NCBI RefSeq assembly: GCF_001741865.1
Contig: NZ_CP017147.1
Span: 2,905,001 to 2,969,000, forward strand
Direction of reading: 5' to 3'
Length of the DNA stretch: 64,000 bases
Source: Bosea vaviloviae
GTDB lineage: Bacteria > Pseudomonadota > Alphaproteobacteria > Rhizobiales > Beijerinckiaceae
Within the stretch, counting starts at the first letter, position 1; each line of letters begins with the position of its first letter. The notes beneath the pieces were generated by a model. That model saw only the letters and a list, made by a program, of their open reading frames with translations. It was not told the origin of the DNA and searched no databases. Of this stretch, positions 24,901 to 32,533 are shown piece by piece. The translations under genes were made by a program, and so were the position numbers.

Positions 24901-25740
24901 TCAACTCGCTTTTTTGCGTGGCGCCTCCGTTGCTGCAGGCTTCGACCTTGTCGCGGCCTTGCTGCCCGCCCCCTTTGCGCTTTGGCGCAATGCCTCCAGC
25001 AGGTTGACGACCTTGGTCGGTTCGGGCCGCTTCTGCGGCTTGAGCTTGCGCCCTTCGATCTTCGCCTGGACGAGTTCGGCCAAAGCGGATTCATAGCGGT
25101 CGTCGAACGACTTCGGATCGAACTTGCCGGCCTTCGTCTTGATGATGTGCTCGGCGAGTTCGAGCATCTCGTCATCGATCTTGATCGCCGGAACATCGCT
25201 GAATGCGTCCGCGGCTGAGCGAACCTCGTAGTCGAAGTTCAATGTCGTCGCGATCAAGCCGTCGCCATGCGGGCGGATCAGGATTGAGCGCATTCGGCGG
25301 AAGATCACCGTCCGGGCGAGGGCGGCCGACTGGCGGCTCTTCATCCCCTCGCGGATCAGCGTAAAGGCATCGGAGGCGACAGGGGTGCTCGGCGAGACAT
25401 AGTAGGGCTTGTCGAAGAAAAGGTCATCGATCTCGTCGCAGGGCAGGAAGGTTTCGACGGTGAGGGTCTTGTCGCTTTCGGGAACGGCGGCGGCGATTTC
25501 TTCCGGCTCGAGGATGACATAGTCGCCATCGCCCTTGTCGTAGCCCTTGACCTGATCCTCGGTTTCCACGGGTTTGCCCGAGACCTCGTCGATGAACTGG
25601 CGGTGCACGCGGTTGCCGGTCTTGCGGTTCAGGGTATGGAACGAGATGCGCTCGGCCGTCGACGCCGCCGTGTACAACGACACCGGGCAGGTCATCTCGG
25701 CGATCTTCAGAACGCCCTTCCAGACAGCGCGCGGAGCCAT
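24901..25740 (-). CDS. ku: Ku DNA end-binding protein, copy 2
   Basis: From ATG 25740 (GGGAGG upstream) this 279-residue paralogue keeps the Ku core: APRAVWKGVLKIAEMTCPVSLY, ISFHTLNRKTGNRVHRQFIDEV, VKGYDKGDGDYVILEPEEI and LTVETFLPCDEIDDLFFDKPYYV. It ends in an Ala/Lys-rich basic tail (SKAATRSKPAATEAPRKKAS). Rhizobiales often carry several ku genes. Sequence differs clearly from copy 1, so this is not a recent duplication. An exact EcfG-type promoter is 44 bases upstream. Confidence 0.95.
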   Translation of the reverse strand: MAPRAVWKGVLKIAEMTCPVSLYTAASTAERISFHTLNRKTGNRVHRQFIDEVSGKPVETEDQVKGYDKGDGDYVILEPEEIAAAVPESDKTLTVETFLPCDEIDDLFFDKPYYVSPSTPVASDAFTLIREGMKSRQSAALARTVIFRRMRSILIRPHGDGLIATTLNFDYEVRSAADAFSDVPAIKIDDEMLELAEHIIKTKAGKFDPKSFDDRYESALAELVQAKIEGRKLKPQKRPEPTKVVNLLEALRQSAKGAGSKAATRSKPAATEAPRKKAS

Positions 25741-25783
25741 GGACGTCCTCCCGGGATGCATCGGTGACGCTTTTCACGGAAGG

Positions 25784-25809
25784 AACGAAGCGGCGCTGCC
25801 GATGGTTCC
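25784..25809 (-). promoter_or_regulatory. EcfG-type promoter for ku copy 2, possibly bidirectional
   Basis: On the minus strand GGAAC (25809-25805), a 17-base spacer and CGTT (25787-25784) match exactly. The same segment read rightward gives GGAAC (25782-25786), 17 bases, GGTT (25804-25807), a near match pointing to the DksA/TraR-type gene, so one site may serve both directions. Confidence 0.7.
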
Positions 25810-25952
25810 AGGACAGCGCGAAGCTGGCCGGACAATCGCCACGATTGCCTCGGGTTTGATCCGCGTGAAATCGCTGCAGCCGCCACAAAACGGATTGAAC
25901 CTCGGGCTGCCGTGCCTATCTCGTTGGTCGAGCCGAAAAACCGAGGTGAACC

Positions 25953-26216
25953 ATGGCGAGCGGCTGGGCTCCGGATGGAGCCGTTCAGGACCAGATCGAC
26001 GACAGCATCACCGACGCGGTGCGTTTAGCGAGGGCGCGTCTGCCAACCGGACCGGGCGAGATTCACTGTCAGGATTGCGGAGACGAAATCCCTGAAGCCC
26101 GGCGCAAGGCGATGCCCGGGGCGCGCAGCTGCGTGGCCTGTCAGTCCAGCCACGATGCAAAGCCCGTTATGAGCGGGTATAATCGTCGCGGCAGCAAGGA
26201 CAGCCAGCTCAAATGA
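25953..26216 (+). CDS. DksA/TraR-type C4 zinc-finger protein
   Basis: The 87-residue protein ends with the DksA/TraR zinc finger C39-x2-C42 ... C60-x2-C63 (HCQDCGDEIPEARRKAMPGARSCVACQ) after a short N-terminal helix (VQDQIDDSITDAVRLARARL). It lacks the long coiled coil of full DksA and is the size of TraR-like proteins, which enter the RNA polymerase secondary channel. A weak rightward EcfG-type match lies 146 bp upstream next to ku copy 2. The tail (YNRRGSKDSQLK) is hydrophilic. Confidence 0.88.
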   Translation: MASGWAPDGAVQDQIDDSITDAVRLARARLPTGPGEIHCQDCGDEIPEARRKAMPGARSCVACQSSHDAKPVMSGYNRRGSKDSQLK

Positions 26217-26268
26217 TCACTCGCGCCCTGTTGAACGGGCGCGGCGGGCATTCCTGAGCGTTTGTGTG

Positions 26269-26871
26269 ATGACGTCCGGTTATCTCGACGACCACGACCT
26301 GACCCCGCTGCCGGCCGCGTTCTTTGATCGGGCGGCGCCCGAGCTCGCAATGCGCTTGATCGGGGTCTCGATTTTTGTCGATGGGGTTGGCGGCGTGATC
26401 GTCGAAACCGAAGCCTATACGCGCGACGACCCGGCTTCGCACAGCTTTCGCGGGCCGACCCTGCGCAACGCTGCCATGTTCGGCCCTGCGGGGACGGCAT
26501 ACATCTACCGTTCCTATGGCCTCCATTGGTGTTTCAACATCGTGGCGAGTGGCGGTGGCGCCGTCCTGCTCCGCGCGCTCGAACCTACCGCCGGCTTTGA
26601 CATCATGCTCCAAAGGCGCGGTGGAGCATCGGCCCTGTGCAGCGGTCCCGGCCGGCTGGCTCAGGCGCTGGCCATCGACGCCAGCCATGACGCTCTGCCG
26701 GTCGATCAAAAGCCCTTCTCGTTCAGCGATCGAAGCTGTGAACCGAACCTCACCGTCGGTCCGCGCATCGGGATCAGCCAGGCCCGTGAAAAGCCATGGC
26801 GATTTGGCCTGCAGGGGTCTCCTCATTTGAGCAGACGCTTTCCGGTAAGCAGACGCTTGCCCGTTCCTTAG
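26269..26871 (+). CDS. Alkyladenine (3-methylpurine) DNA glycosylase, Mpg/AAG family
   Basis: The 200-residue protein has AAG-family landmarks: FFDRAAPELAMRLIGVSIFVDGVGGVIVETEAYTRDDPASHSF (catalytic Glu in ETEAY), GPAGTAYIYRSYGLHWCFNIV, AVLLRALEP and CSGPGRLAQALAID. It excises alkylated purines to start base-excision repair, complementing the nearby exonuclease III. A GTG directly before the ATG was ignored. The last 20 residues (LSRRFPVSRRLPVP) come from an 18-bp duplication and overlap the 3' end of the convergent DUF763 gene by 98 bp. Confidence 0.9.
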   Translation: MTSGYLDDHDLTPLPAAFFDRAAPELAMRLIGVSIFVDGVGGVIVETEAYTRDDPASHSFRGPTLRNAAMFGPAGTAYIYRSYGLHWCFNIVASGGGAVLLRALEPTAGFDIMLQRRGGASALCSGPGRLAQALAIDASHDALPVDQKPFSFSDRSCEPNLTVGPRIGISQAREKPWRFGLQGSPHLSRRFPVSRRLPVP

Positions 26872-28192
26872 CGCTTCGCCCCGACATCTGCCCGCCAGCC
26901 ACACCCATTTGCCGAGGGAGCGCAGGGCCGGCCGCTGCCGCCAATGCGGCGTCCTCTTCGGGGCGCTCCCAACCAAAAACGCTGCGCCCGCCATAGTCGG
27001 CCGAACGTCGACGCTCCTCGGTCACGTACTCACACAGAGTCGGTCCCGTGGCGACACGCTCCAGCCGCCGGCTCTCAAGGTCGAGACGAGCCATCGCAGC
27101 CAGGCGGTCGTCCTGTCCGAGCTTTGCTCGACCTATCGCGGACTTCAGCACCGCGATCGTTTGATCGTAGACCTTGGTCGGCACGGCGAAAGGCTGCCGG
27201 TCCTTGCCGCCATGGGCGAGCGAAAAGCGCGCCGGATCAGTGAAGCGGCAAGGGCTGCCGTGGACGATTTCGGCCACCATCGCCAGCGACCGGACGGTCC
27301 GTGCGCCGATGCCGGGAACGAGCAGCAGTTCCGAGAAATCGGCGGGCGCGCGGTCGGCTGCCGCCGCGAGCGCCCCATGCAGGCGCCGCATGATCACGTC
27401 CTTGGGCCTGACGTCGTGATGCGCGGGCATGACCAGATGAGGCAATGCGAGCTGGGCAGGCGATTTGGCAGGAGGCGCCCGATCACGCTGCAACGCCGTG
27501 AGCTCCCGGACGACGCCGTCGGGCCCGATCTCCCGCAGCAACTCGATCTGGCCGTTGCGGGACGCGGCCGCCCTGACGTCGGTCAGGTTGATGATCCTGC
27601 CCTGATTCTGGCCGTCGATCGCGGCATGCGGCGCGTCGATGAAGCTGCCGAGCCCCTCGGACTGCCAGTGATAGCGACGGGCAAGACCACTGTCGCCGTT
27701 CATGCCTTGCTGCACGACAACCCACTGGCCCTCATCGGTGACGAAGAAGCCGTGGAGATAAAGATCGAAACCATCCTGCACCGCGGCGCTGTCGACCTTT
27801 GCAACGAGGCGGCTCGCTGTGGCCAGTGCGTGCCCGTCGAACCCGGCCCTGGAGCCGATCCGCTCAAGTTCGGCCGGGGTCTGCCGCGAATGACTGCCGC
27901 GCCCGCCGCAGACATGCAGGCCGAGCTCGCCCGAGAGCGGTGTCAGGCCGCGCTTGAGCGCGCCGATGACGCTCGTGGTGATGCCCGAGGAGTGCCAATC
28001 CATCCCCATCACCGCGCCGAACGACTGGAACCAGAATGGATTTGCGAGACGGCGCAGCAGCTCGTCGCGGCCATAATGATGGATGATCGCCTCACAGATG
28101 ACGGCGCCGAGCCGGCTCATACGCTGTCCCAGCCAGGCTGGGACACGGCCGTGATGCAGGGGCAGGTCAGCGCTGCCGGATCGGCGCGTCAT
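26774..28192 (-). CDS. DUF763 family protein
   Basis: The 472-residue product has the DUF763 pattern: RSGSADLPLHHGRVPAWLGQRMSRLG at the start, FWFQSFGAVMGMDWHSSGITTSVIGALKRGL, LHVCGGRGSHSRQTPAEL, DGFDLYLHGFFV and LVMPAHHDVRPKDV. It also contains a helix-hairpin-helix-like LLVPGIGARTVRSLAMVAEIVHG, which suggests DNA binding. The family is found in archaea and some bacteria without a known activity. Its C-terminal 30 residues look poorly conserved and overlap the glycosylase gene end. A DNA-repair association is plausible from context only. Confidence 0.85.
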   Translation of the reverse strand: MTRRSGSADLPLHHGRVPAWLGQRMSRLGAVICEAIIHHYGRDELLRRLANPFWFQSFGAVMGMDWHSSGITTSVIGALKRGLTPLSGELGLHVCGGRGSHSRQTPAELERIGSRAGFDGHALATASRLVAKVDSAAVQDGFDLYLHGFFVTDEGQWVVVQQGMNGDSGLARRYHWQSEGLGSFIDAPHAAIDGQNQGRIINLTDVRAAASRNGQIELLREIGPDGVVRELTALQRDRAPPAKSPAQLALPHLVMPAHHDVRPKDVIMRRLHGALAAAADRAPADFSELLLVPGIGARTVRSLAMVAEIVHGSPCRFTDPARFSLAHGGKDRQPFAVPTKVYDQTIAVLKSAIGRAKLGQDDRLAAMARLDLESRRLERVATGPTLCEYVTEERRRSADYGGRSVFGWERPEEDAALAAAAGPALPRQMGVAGGQMSGRSAKERASVCLPESVCSNEETPAGQIAMAFHGPG

Positions 28193-28384
28193 ATCGGGCG
28201 CTCACGAACGAAACGGGAACCTTTCCTATAGCGCGATCCCGCCGACGCTGCCAGCGGCACCCATGCCGGGGAGGGCGCCGAGTTCTCGATCGGCCGGGGC
28301 GGCGAGCGCAATGAGAGCGTCTATGAGGTCGTCGAGGCGACACCGCCTCGTTGGCTGCACAAGCCCGTTAGCGTGGAGAGAGGA

Positions 28385-28987
28385 TCACGATAAGGCGAAC
28401 CAATTCGCGGTCGGACCGAGATTGTGAACCGGGCAGAGGCCGATGAGGCCCGACATCCCCCAGGAGTGATGGATGTGACCACAGAGGTGAAGCCGCGGCT
28501 TCGCGGTCTCCACGGCTTCCCGGATCGAGCGGCTTCCCTCATGGGCCCCGGTGGTCTGCACGTCGGCGACCCCGAACGGCGGCGAATGCGTCACAAGGAT
28601 CGCGCCTTTCGGGCACTTCGTAAGCGCCTTGGCGGCTTCGACCTCACCCAAGCTCTGGTTCCACGGCTCATTCCTCCCCGGCGGGGTCTCGAAGCCCAGA
28701 CCGAAGAACGCAATCCCCGCAATGGTCACCCCCTCGCCGTGGAGCACATGGATCGCGTCACGGCCGCGGCAGGCGTCCTGCAATTCGGCCAGGCTGTCGT
28801 GATTGCCCGCGACGAAGATCGTCGGAACGGTGATGGTGCGGAGCACATCGATCGTCTCGGAGAGCCCCACGCCCTTGGTGGCGAAATCGCCGGCGCCGAC
28901 GACAATGTCGGCCTCACGCGAGGCTTGCAGGATCTCCTGCGCGATGTCCTTGTTTCGGTGAAGGTCGCTGAAGGCCAGGATCCGCAT
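28385..28987 (-). CDS. Calcineurin-like metallophosphoesterase
   Basis: From ATG 28987 the 200-residue protein shows the metal-binding motifs in order: DLH (ILAFSDLHRN), GDF (VVGAGDFAT), GNHD (IFVAGNHDSL), THSPP (ILVTHSPPFG) and GHIH (LHLCGHIHHS). It is a compact cytoplasmic phosphoesterase of the YfcE-like size class that uses two divalent metals. The substrate is unknown. It is followed leftward by a gap of about 190 bp without a supported gene and preceded by the LysR gene. Confidence 0.88.
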   Translation of the reverse strand: MRILAFSDLHRNKDIAQEILQASREADIVVGAGDFATKGVGLSETIDVLRTITVPTIFVAGNHDSLAELQDACRGRDAIHVLHGEGVTIAGIAFFGLGFETPPGRNEPWNQSLGEVEAAKALTKCPKGAILVTHSPPFGVADVQTTGAHEGSRSIREAVETAKPRLHLCGHIHHSWGMSGLIGLCPVHNLGPTANWFALS

Positions 28988-29024
28988 GGACCACCTCATT
29001 CTGGATTTCGGAAAAGCGGCATGT

Positions 29025-29900
29025 TCAAGCTTCCATCAGCCTGGCGGACAGGAATTCGATGAAGCGCTGGGTCTTGGCTGGAATAAGGCGGGTTTCGGTG
29101 ACGGCGTGAATCGTGACCGACGACCCCTGCCATTCCGGCAGGATGCGCCGGAGCCGGCCGGCGGCCAAATCTTCCGCGACGATCCTCTCGGGAAGCAGGG
29201 CGATGCCCTGATGGTTGATCGCCAGGGTTCGGATCATGCCGACGCTGTTGAGCGTGAAGCGGCCGCGAACGCCGATATCGACCTGGTTCATCCCCTGCTG
29301 CAAGGTCCAGCTCGGGAACCGCGGCATGCAGATGCATTCATGCTCCGCCAAGCCTGCCGGTATCGCGGGCTCGCCTGACGCTTCGATATAGCCGGGAGAC
29401 GCATAGAGGTGGCGCGAATGCCGCCCGATCAGGCGCGCGATCAGACCGGAATCGTCCAGCTTGCCCATGCGGATCGCCACATCGAACGGCTCGGTCACCA
29501 GATCGACACGGCGCGGGGTCAGGTCGAATTCGAACGTGATGCCGGGATAGCTTTGGGCGAAATCGACGATGATCGGCGTGAGGTACAGCGTGGCGAAGTC
29601 GACCGGGAGCGAAACCCGCAGGACACCGCTCGGCTGCTCCAGCATCGCGCCGAGCTGCTCATGCGCGAGCCGCGCCTCGTCGACGATCCGCTTGCTTCGC
29701 TCATAATAGAGCTGGCCGGCCTCGGTGAGCTCGATCTTGCGCGTCGTGCGATGCAGGAGCCTCAAGCCGATCGCCTTCTCCAGCGCGCTGATACGCCGCG
29801 ACAGCGTGGAGTTTGGCATGCCGAGAGCCTCGGCTGCCTTCCGGAAGCTCCTGGTTCTCGCCACCTCGACGAACAGCGCCATGTCGTTCAAATGGCTCAC
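29025..29900 (-). CDS. LysR-family transcriptional regulator
   Basis: The 291-residue protein has the LysR winged-helix domain at the N-terminus (MALFVEVARTRSFRKAAEALGMPNSTLSRRISALEKAIGLRLLHRTTRKIELTEAG) and a periplasmic-binding-like effector domain beginning at GVLRVSLPVDFATLYLTPIIVDF. It is divergent from the old yellow enzyme gene, the usual arrangement for a LysR activator and its target. A perfect 12-bp palindrome at 29909-29920 lies directly before its start and is a candidate autoregulatory site. The effector is likely an electrophile or aromatic compound, by analogy only. Confidence 0.92.
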   Translation of the reverse strand: MSHLNDMALFVEVARTRSFRKAAEALGMPNSTLSRRISALEKAIGLRLLHRTTRKIELTEAGQLYYERSKRIVDEARLAHEQLGAMLEQPSGVLRVSLPVDFATLYLTPIIVDFAQSYPGITFEFDLTPRRVDLVTEPFDVAIRMGKLDDSGLIARLIGRHSRHLYASPGYIEASGEPAIPAGLAEHECICMPRFPSWTLQQGMNQVDIGVRGRFTLNSVGMIRTLAINHQGIALLPERIVAEDLAAGRLRRILPEWQGSSVTIHAVTETRLIPAKTQRFIEFLSARLMEA

Positions 29901-29908
29901 TCGATTGC

Positions 29909-29920
29909 TCCATATATGGA
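29909..29920. promoter_or_regulatory. Palindromic candidate LysR operator
   Basis: TCCATATATGGA is a perfect 12-bp palindrome in the A+T-rich gap between the LysR gene and the divergent oxidoreductase gene, 9 bases from the LysR start. Confidence 0.45.
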
Positions 29921-29995
29921 ACTCTTATTTCGATCTATCCGGATTTATCCCGAGATTGGAATAGTGGACAAGGCCTCCAGCAAATGGAGATTCCA

Positions 29996-31057
29996 ATGGA
30001 TTCGCTATTCACCCCTGTCCGCGTCGGCCGCTACACGCTGCCGAACCGCCTCGTCATGGCCCCGATGACCCGCAGCCGCGCCGGCTTCGACGGCACGCCG
30101 GGCGAACTCGCCACTGAATATTATGCCCAGCGCGCCGGCGTCGGCCTGATCGTTACCGAAGGCACCCAGCCCTCGGATGACGCTCAAGGCTATCTCACCA
30201 CTCCCGGCATCTACACGCCCGCCCAAATCGCCGGCTGGCGGAAGATCACCTCCGCCGTGCACGACAAAGGCGGCCATATCTTCATCCAGCTCATGCATGC
30301 CGGGCGTATGTCGCATCCCGACAACACGCCGCATCATCGCCAGGGCGTCGCGCCGTCTGCGATCGCGCCGGGGACGGGAATGTTCACGGCGACCGGGATG
30401 CAGGACATCCCGACGCCGCGCGCCCTAACGGCCGAGGAGGTACGCCAGACCGTCGCCGATTTCCGCCATGCCGCCCGCTCGGCGATCGAGGCCGGCGCCG
30501 ACGGCATCGAGATTCACGGCGCGAACGCCTACCTCGTCCAGCAGTTCTTCGCACCGAGCGCCAATACGCGCACGGATGAATATGGCGGCCCCATCGAGAA
30601 CCGCGCCCGCTTCGCCATCGCGGTCGCCACGGCGATCGCCGAGGAGATCGGCGCGGACCGCACCGCGATCCGCCTGTCCCCCGGTACGGCCATGTGGGGG
30701 ATCGACGAAGGCGCCGAAGGACCGGACCTCTACCGCCACCTCGTCGCCGAACTCGATAAGCTCGGGCTCGCCTATCTGCACATCATGCATCAGGGCAACG
30801 AGCCGTTGCTGGCCGATATTCGCACGCTCTGGCACCAATCGCTGATCCTCAACCGGCCGGGTCGTCCGCACGACCAGATCGGCGCCGATCTGGCTTCGGG
30901 GTCGGCCGATCTGGAGGCCTATGGCCAGCTGGTCCTCGCCAATCCGGACTTCGTCGTGCGGCTGAAGGCCAATGCGGCGATGAACGAGGCCGACCAAAAC
31001 ACCTTCTTCGGCGGCGCCGCGCGAGGCTACGTCGATTACCCCGCCCTGAGCGCCTGA
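29996..31057 (+). CDS. Old yellow enzyme family flavin oxidoreductase (alkene reductase)
   Basis: The 353-residue product begins MDSLFTPVRVGRYTLPNRLVMAPMTRSRA and follows the OYE barrel: FIQLMHAGRMSH, the substrate-binding H-G-A-N pair in GIEIHGANAYLVQQFFAPSANTRTDEYGG, and a C-terminal NPDFVVRLKANAAMNEAD FMN phosphate region. It reduces activated alkenes or nitro compounds with NADPH using FMN in the cytoplasm. ATG 29996 follows GGAG; 29984 is an in-frame alternative. Control by the divergent LysR regulator is likely, and an NAD(P)-binding protein gene follows after 14 bp. Confidence 0.93.
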   Translation: MDSLFTPVRVGRYTLPNRLVMAPMTRSRAGFDGTPGELATEYYAQRAGVGLIVTEGTQPSDDAQGYLTTPGIYTPAQIAGWRKITSAVHDKGGHIFIQLMHAGRMSHPDNTPHHRQGVAPSAIAPGTGMFTATGMQDIPTPRALTAEEVRQTVADFRHAARSAIEAGADGIEIHGANAYLVQQFFAPSANTRTDEYGGPIENRARFAIAVATAIAEEIGADRTAIRLSPGTAMWGIDEGAEGPDLYRHLVAELDKLGLAYLHIMHQGNEPLLADIRTLWHQSLILNRPGRPHDQIGADLASGSADLEAYGQLVLANPDFVVRLKANAAMNEADQNTFFGGAARGYVDYPALSA

Positions 31058-31071
31058 GCCGATACCAGCTC

Positions 31072-32058
31072 ATGACCGGAGATTTTAAATTGACCCAATC
31101 ACCGCATTCCTCGATCGCCTCGGATAAGACGGCGCTTGCCGATACCGCAGGTTCAAGCGCGACAGCGAGCAGGAAGGTCCTGGTCGTCGGCGCAACAGGA
31201 TTTCTCGGAGCCAAGATTCTCCGCAACCTGGCGCATGATGCGAATGCGGCCGTCGTTGCGATGTCGCGTAAGGGCGCGCCCTCAAATGAGAGCGCCGATA
31301 TCGAATGGGTGCGCGGCGACATGATGGATCCAGCGTCATTGGATCGTGCGCTGCGAGGTGTGGACGTCGTCGTCAGCTCGGCTAACAGTTACATGAAGGG
31401 AAGCCTCGACACGGACTTCCAGGGCAACAAGAATCTTATAGAAGCGGCAACAAGAGCCAATATTGGCCGATTTGTCTTTCTCAGCATCGTCAGCAGCGAG
31501 GCTGCGTCAGCAGTGCCGCATTTCCACGCCAAGAAAGTGGCTGAGGATCTGATCAAGGCCTCTGGGGTCCCTTACGTATTTGTCCGCGCACCTACATTTC
31601 TCGATCAAAGCTCAGACCTCATTGCGAAGGGTGCGAAAGCTGGCCGGTTCCTGGCGCTGGGCGATAAGACCACGAGATGGTCCTATGTTCTGACAGATGA
31701 TCTGGCCTCCTATCTCGCCAAAGCCGCGACGTTTCCTGGTCGTGAGATCAACAACCAAACCATCGATGTCGGCTGGCGCGATGGCCCCAGGAGCCAGCAA
31801 GAGATCGCCGATCTCGTCTCCGAGGTTATAAAGAAACGCCTCACGGTGCGGGTTATGCCCTGGCTGGTTTTCCGCTTGCTCGCACGCCCGGTAAAGCTGT
31901 TTTCCGAGCTTGGGCACGATCTGATCCAGATGTTCCTGTTCTTCAAGAAGGGCGTCTATGTTTCGAATATTGCGAAACAAGAGCACTTCTTTGGACCGGC
32001 CCCTACGTCCCGAGATGCGATCACGCGATGGGCGAAAGGTCAGCATCTCATTGCGTGA
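31072..32058 (+). CDS. NmrA-like NAD(P)-binding atypical short-chain dehydrogenase
   Basis: The 328-residue protein has KVLVVGATGFLGAKILRNL (GxxGxxG nucleotide site near residue 40), GDMMDPASLDRALRGVDVVVSS and RFVFLSIVSSE, typical of NmrA/atypical SDR proteins. The usual Tyr-x3-Lys pair is altered (AVPHFHAKKVAED), so it may sense rather than reduce. A second hydrophobic helix region (MPWLVFRLLARPVKLFSELG) is in the C-terminal part. G+C is visibly lower than in neighbouring genes, which hints at separate acquisition. It starts 14 bp after the old yellow enzyme gene, consistent with an operon. Confidence 0.8.
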   Translation: MTGDFKLTQSPHSSIASDKTALADTAGSSATASRKVLVVGATGFLGAKILRNLAHDANAAVVAMSRKGAPSNESADIEWVRGDMMDPASLDRALRGVDVVVSSANSYMKGSLDTDFQGNKNLIEAATRANIGRFVFLSIVSSEAASAVPHFHAKKVAEDLIKASGVPYVFVRAPTFLDQSSDLIAKGAKAGRFLALGDKTTRWSYVLTDDLASYLAKAATFPGREINNQTIDVGWRDGPRSQQEIADLVSEVIKKRLTVRVMPWLVFRLLARPVKLFSELGHDLIQMFLFFKKGVYVSNIAKQEHFFGPAPTSRDAITRWAKGQHLIA

Positions 32059-32068
32059 TGCATAATGA

Positions 32069-32413
32069 ATGGCGTTTCAAAAGGAGCGAGATGGGGCGCC
32101 TGTTCTTCTGAGTGGTGGTGTTGATGCGGGCCGCGATACCGGCCTGGCCGGTCTTGCGGGGTCGGCGGGGAAGGTAGAGCTCGCCCTGTATAGGGCGGCG
32201 CTCGCGCTATGCACCCGCACCCTGCGCCGCGCGGTCGCGGCCCAAGCGAATGAGACGCTCGCGATCGAGAGACGCCCTGTTACGCTTGCTGAGCTACACG
32301 TGCCGCGTTGCGTTACACTGGCCCAGCTGCCGCGCGAGCAATTCAAACGTGCGACCCTGGAGCGCAAAGGGCCTTGCCGAGCTCGCACATGTCGTCGATA
32401 TGAGGGGCAATGA
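32069..32413 (+). CDS. Doubtful small open frame, possibly a decaying gene
   Basis: A 114-codon frame (ALYRAALALCTRTLRRAVAA...LAELHVPRCVTLAQLPREQF) has codon use close to real genes but no recognised domain and no clear ribosome site. Near its end another frame looks more protein-like (GLAELAHVVDMRGNECPACFQARMRDACG, about 32370-32456), so the two could be parts of one frameshifted gene. The whole 32059-32533 gap contains nothing else recognisable. Confidence 0.25.
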   Translation: MAFQKERDGAPVLLSGGVDAGRDTGLAGLAGSAGKVELALYRAALALCTRTLRRAVAAQANETLAIERRPVTLAELHVPRCVTLAQLPREQFKRATLERKGPCRARTCRRYEGQ

Positions 32414-32533
32414 GTGCCCCGCTTGTTTCCAGGCGCGGATGCGTGACGCGTGCGGAGCCTCGCCACGATCAACCCGGCGCTCGGCCCCAGTGGCACGCGA
32501 AACGCCGCATATGCACTGATCTAAACGAGAAAA

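Noticed and set aside
28233..28392. Short frame ending EVVEATPPRWLHKPVSVERGSR
   Set aside because: It looks protein-like but lacks a start codon and follows a stop directly; too little to call a gene or a remnant.
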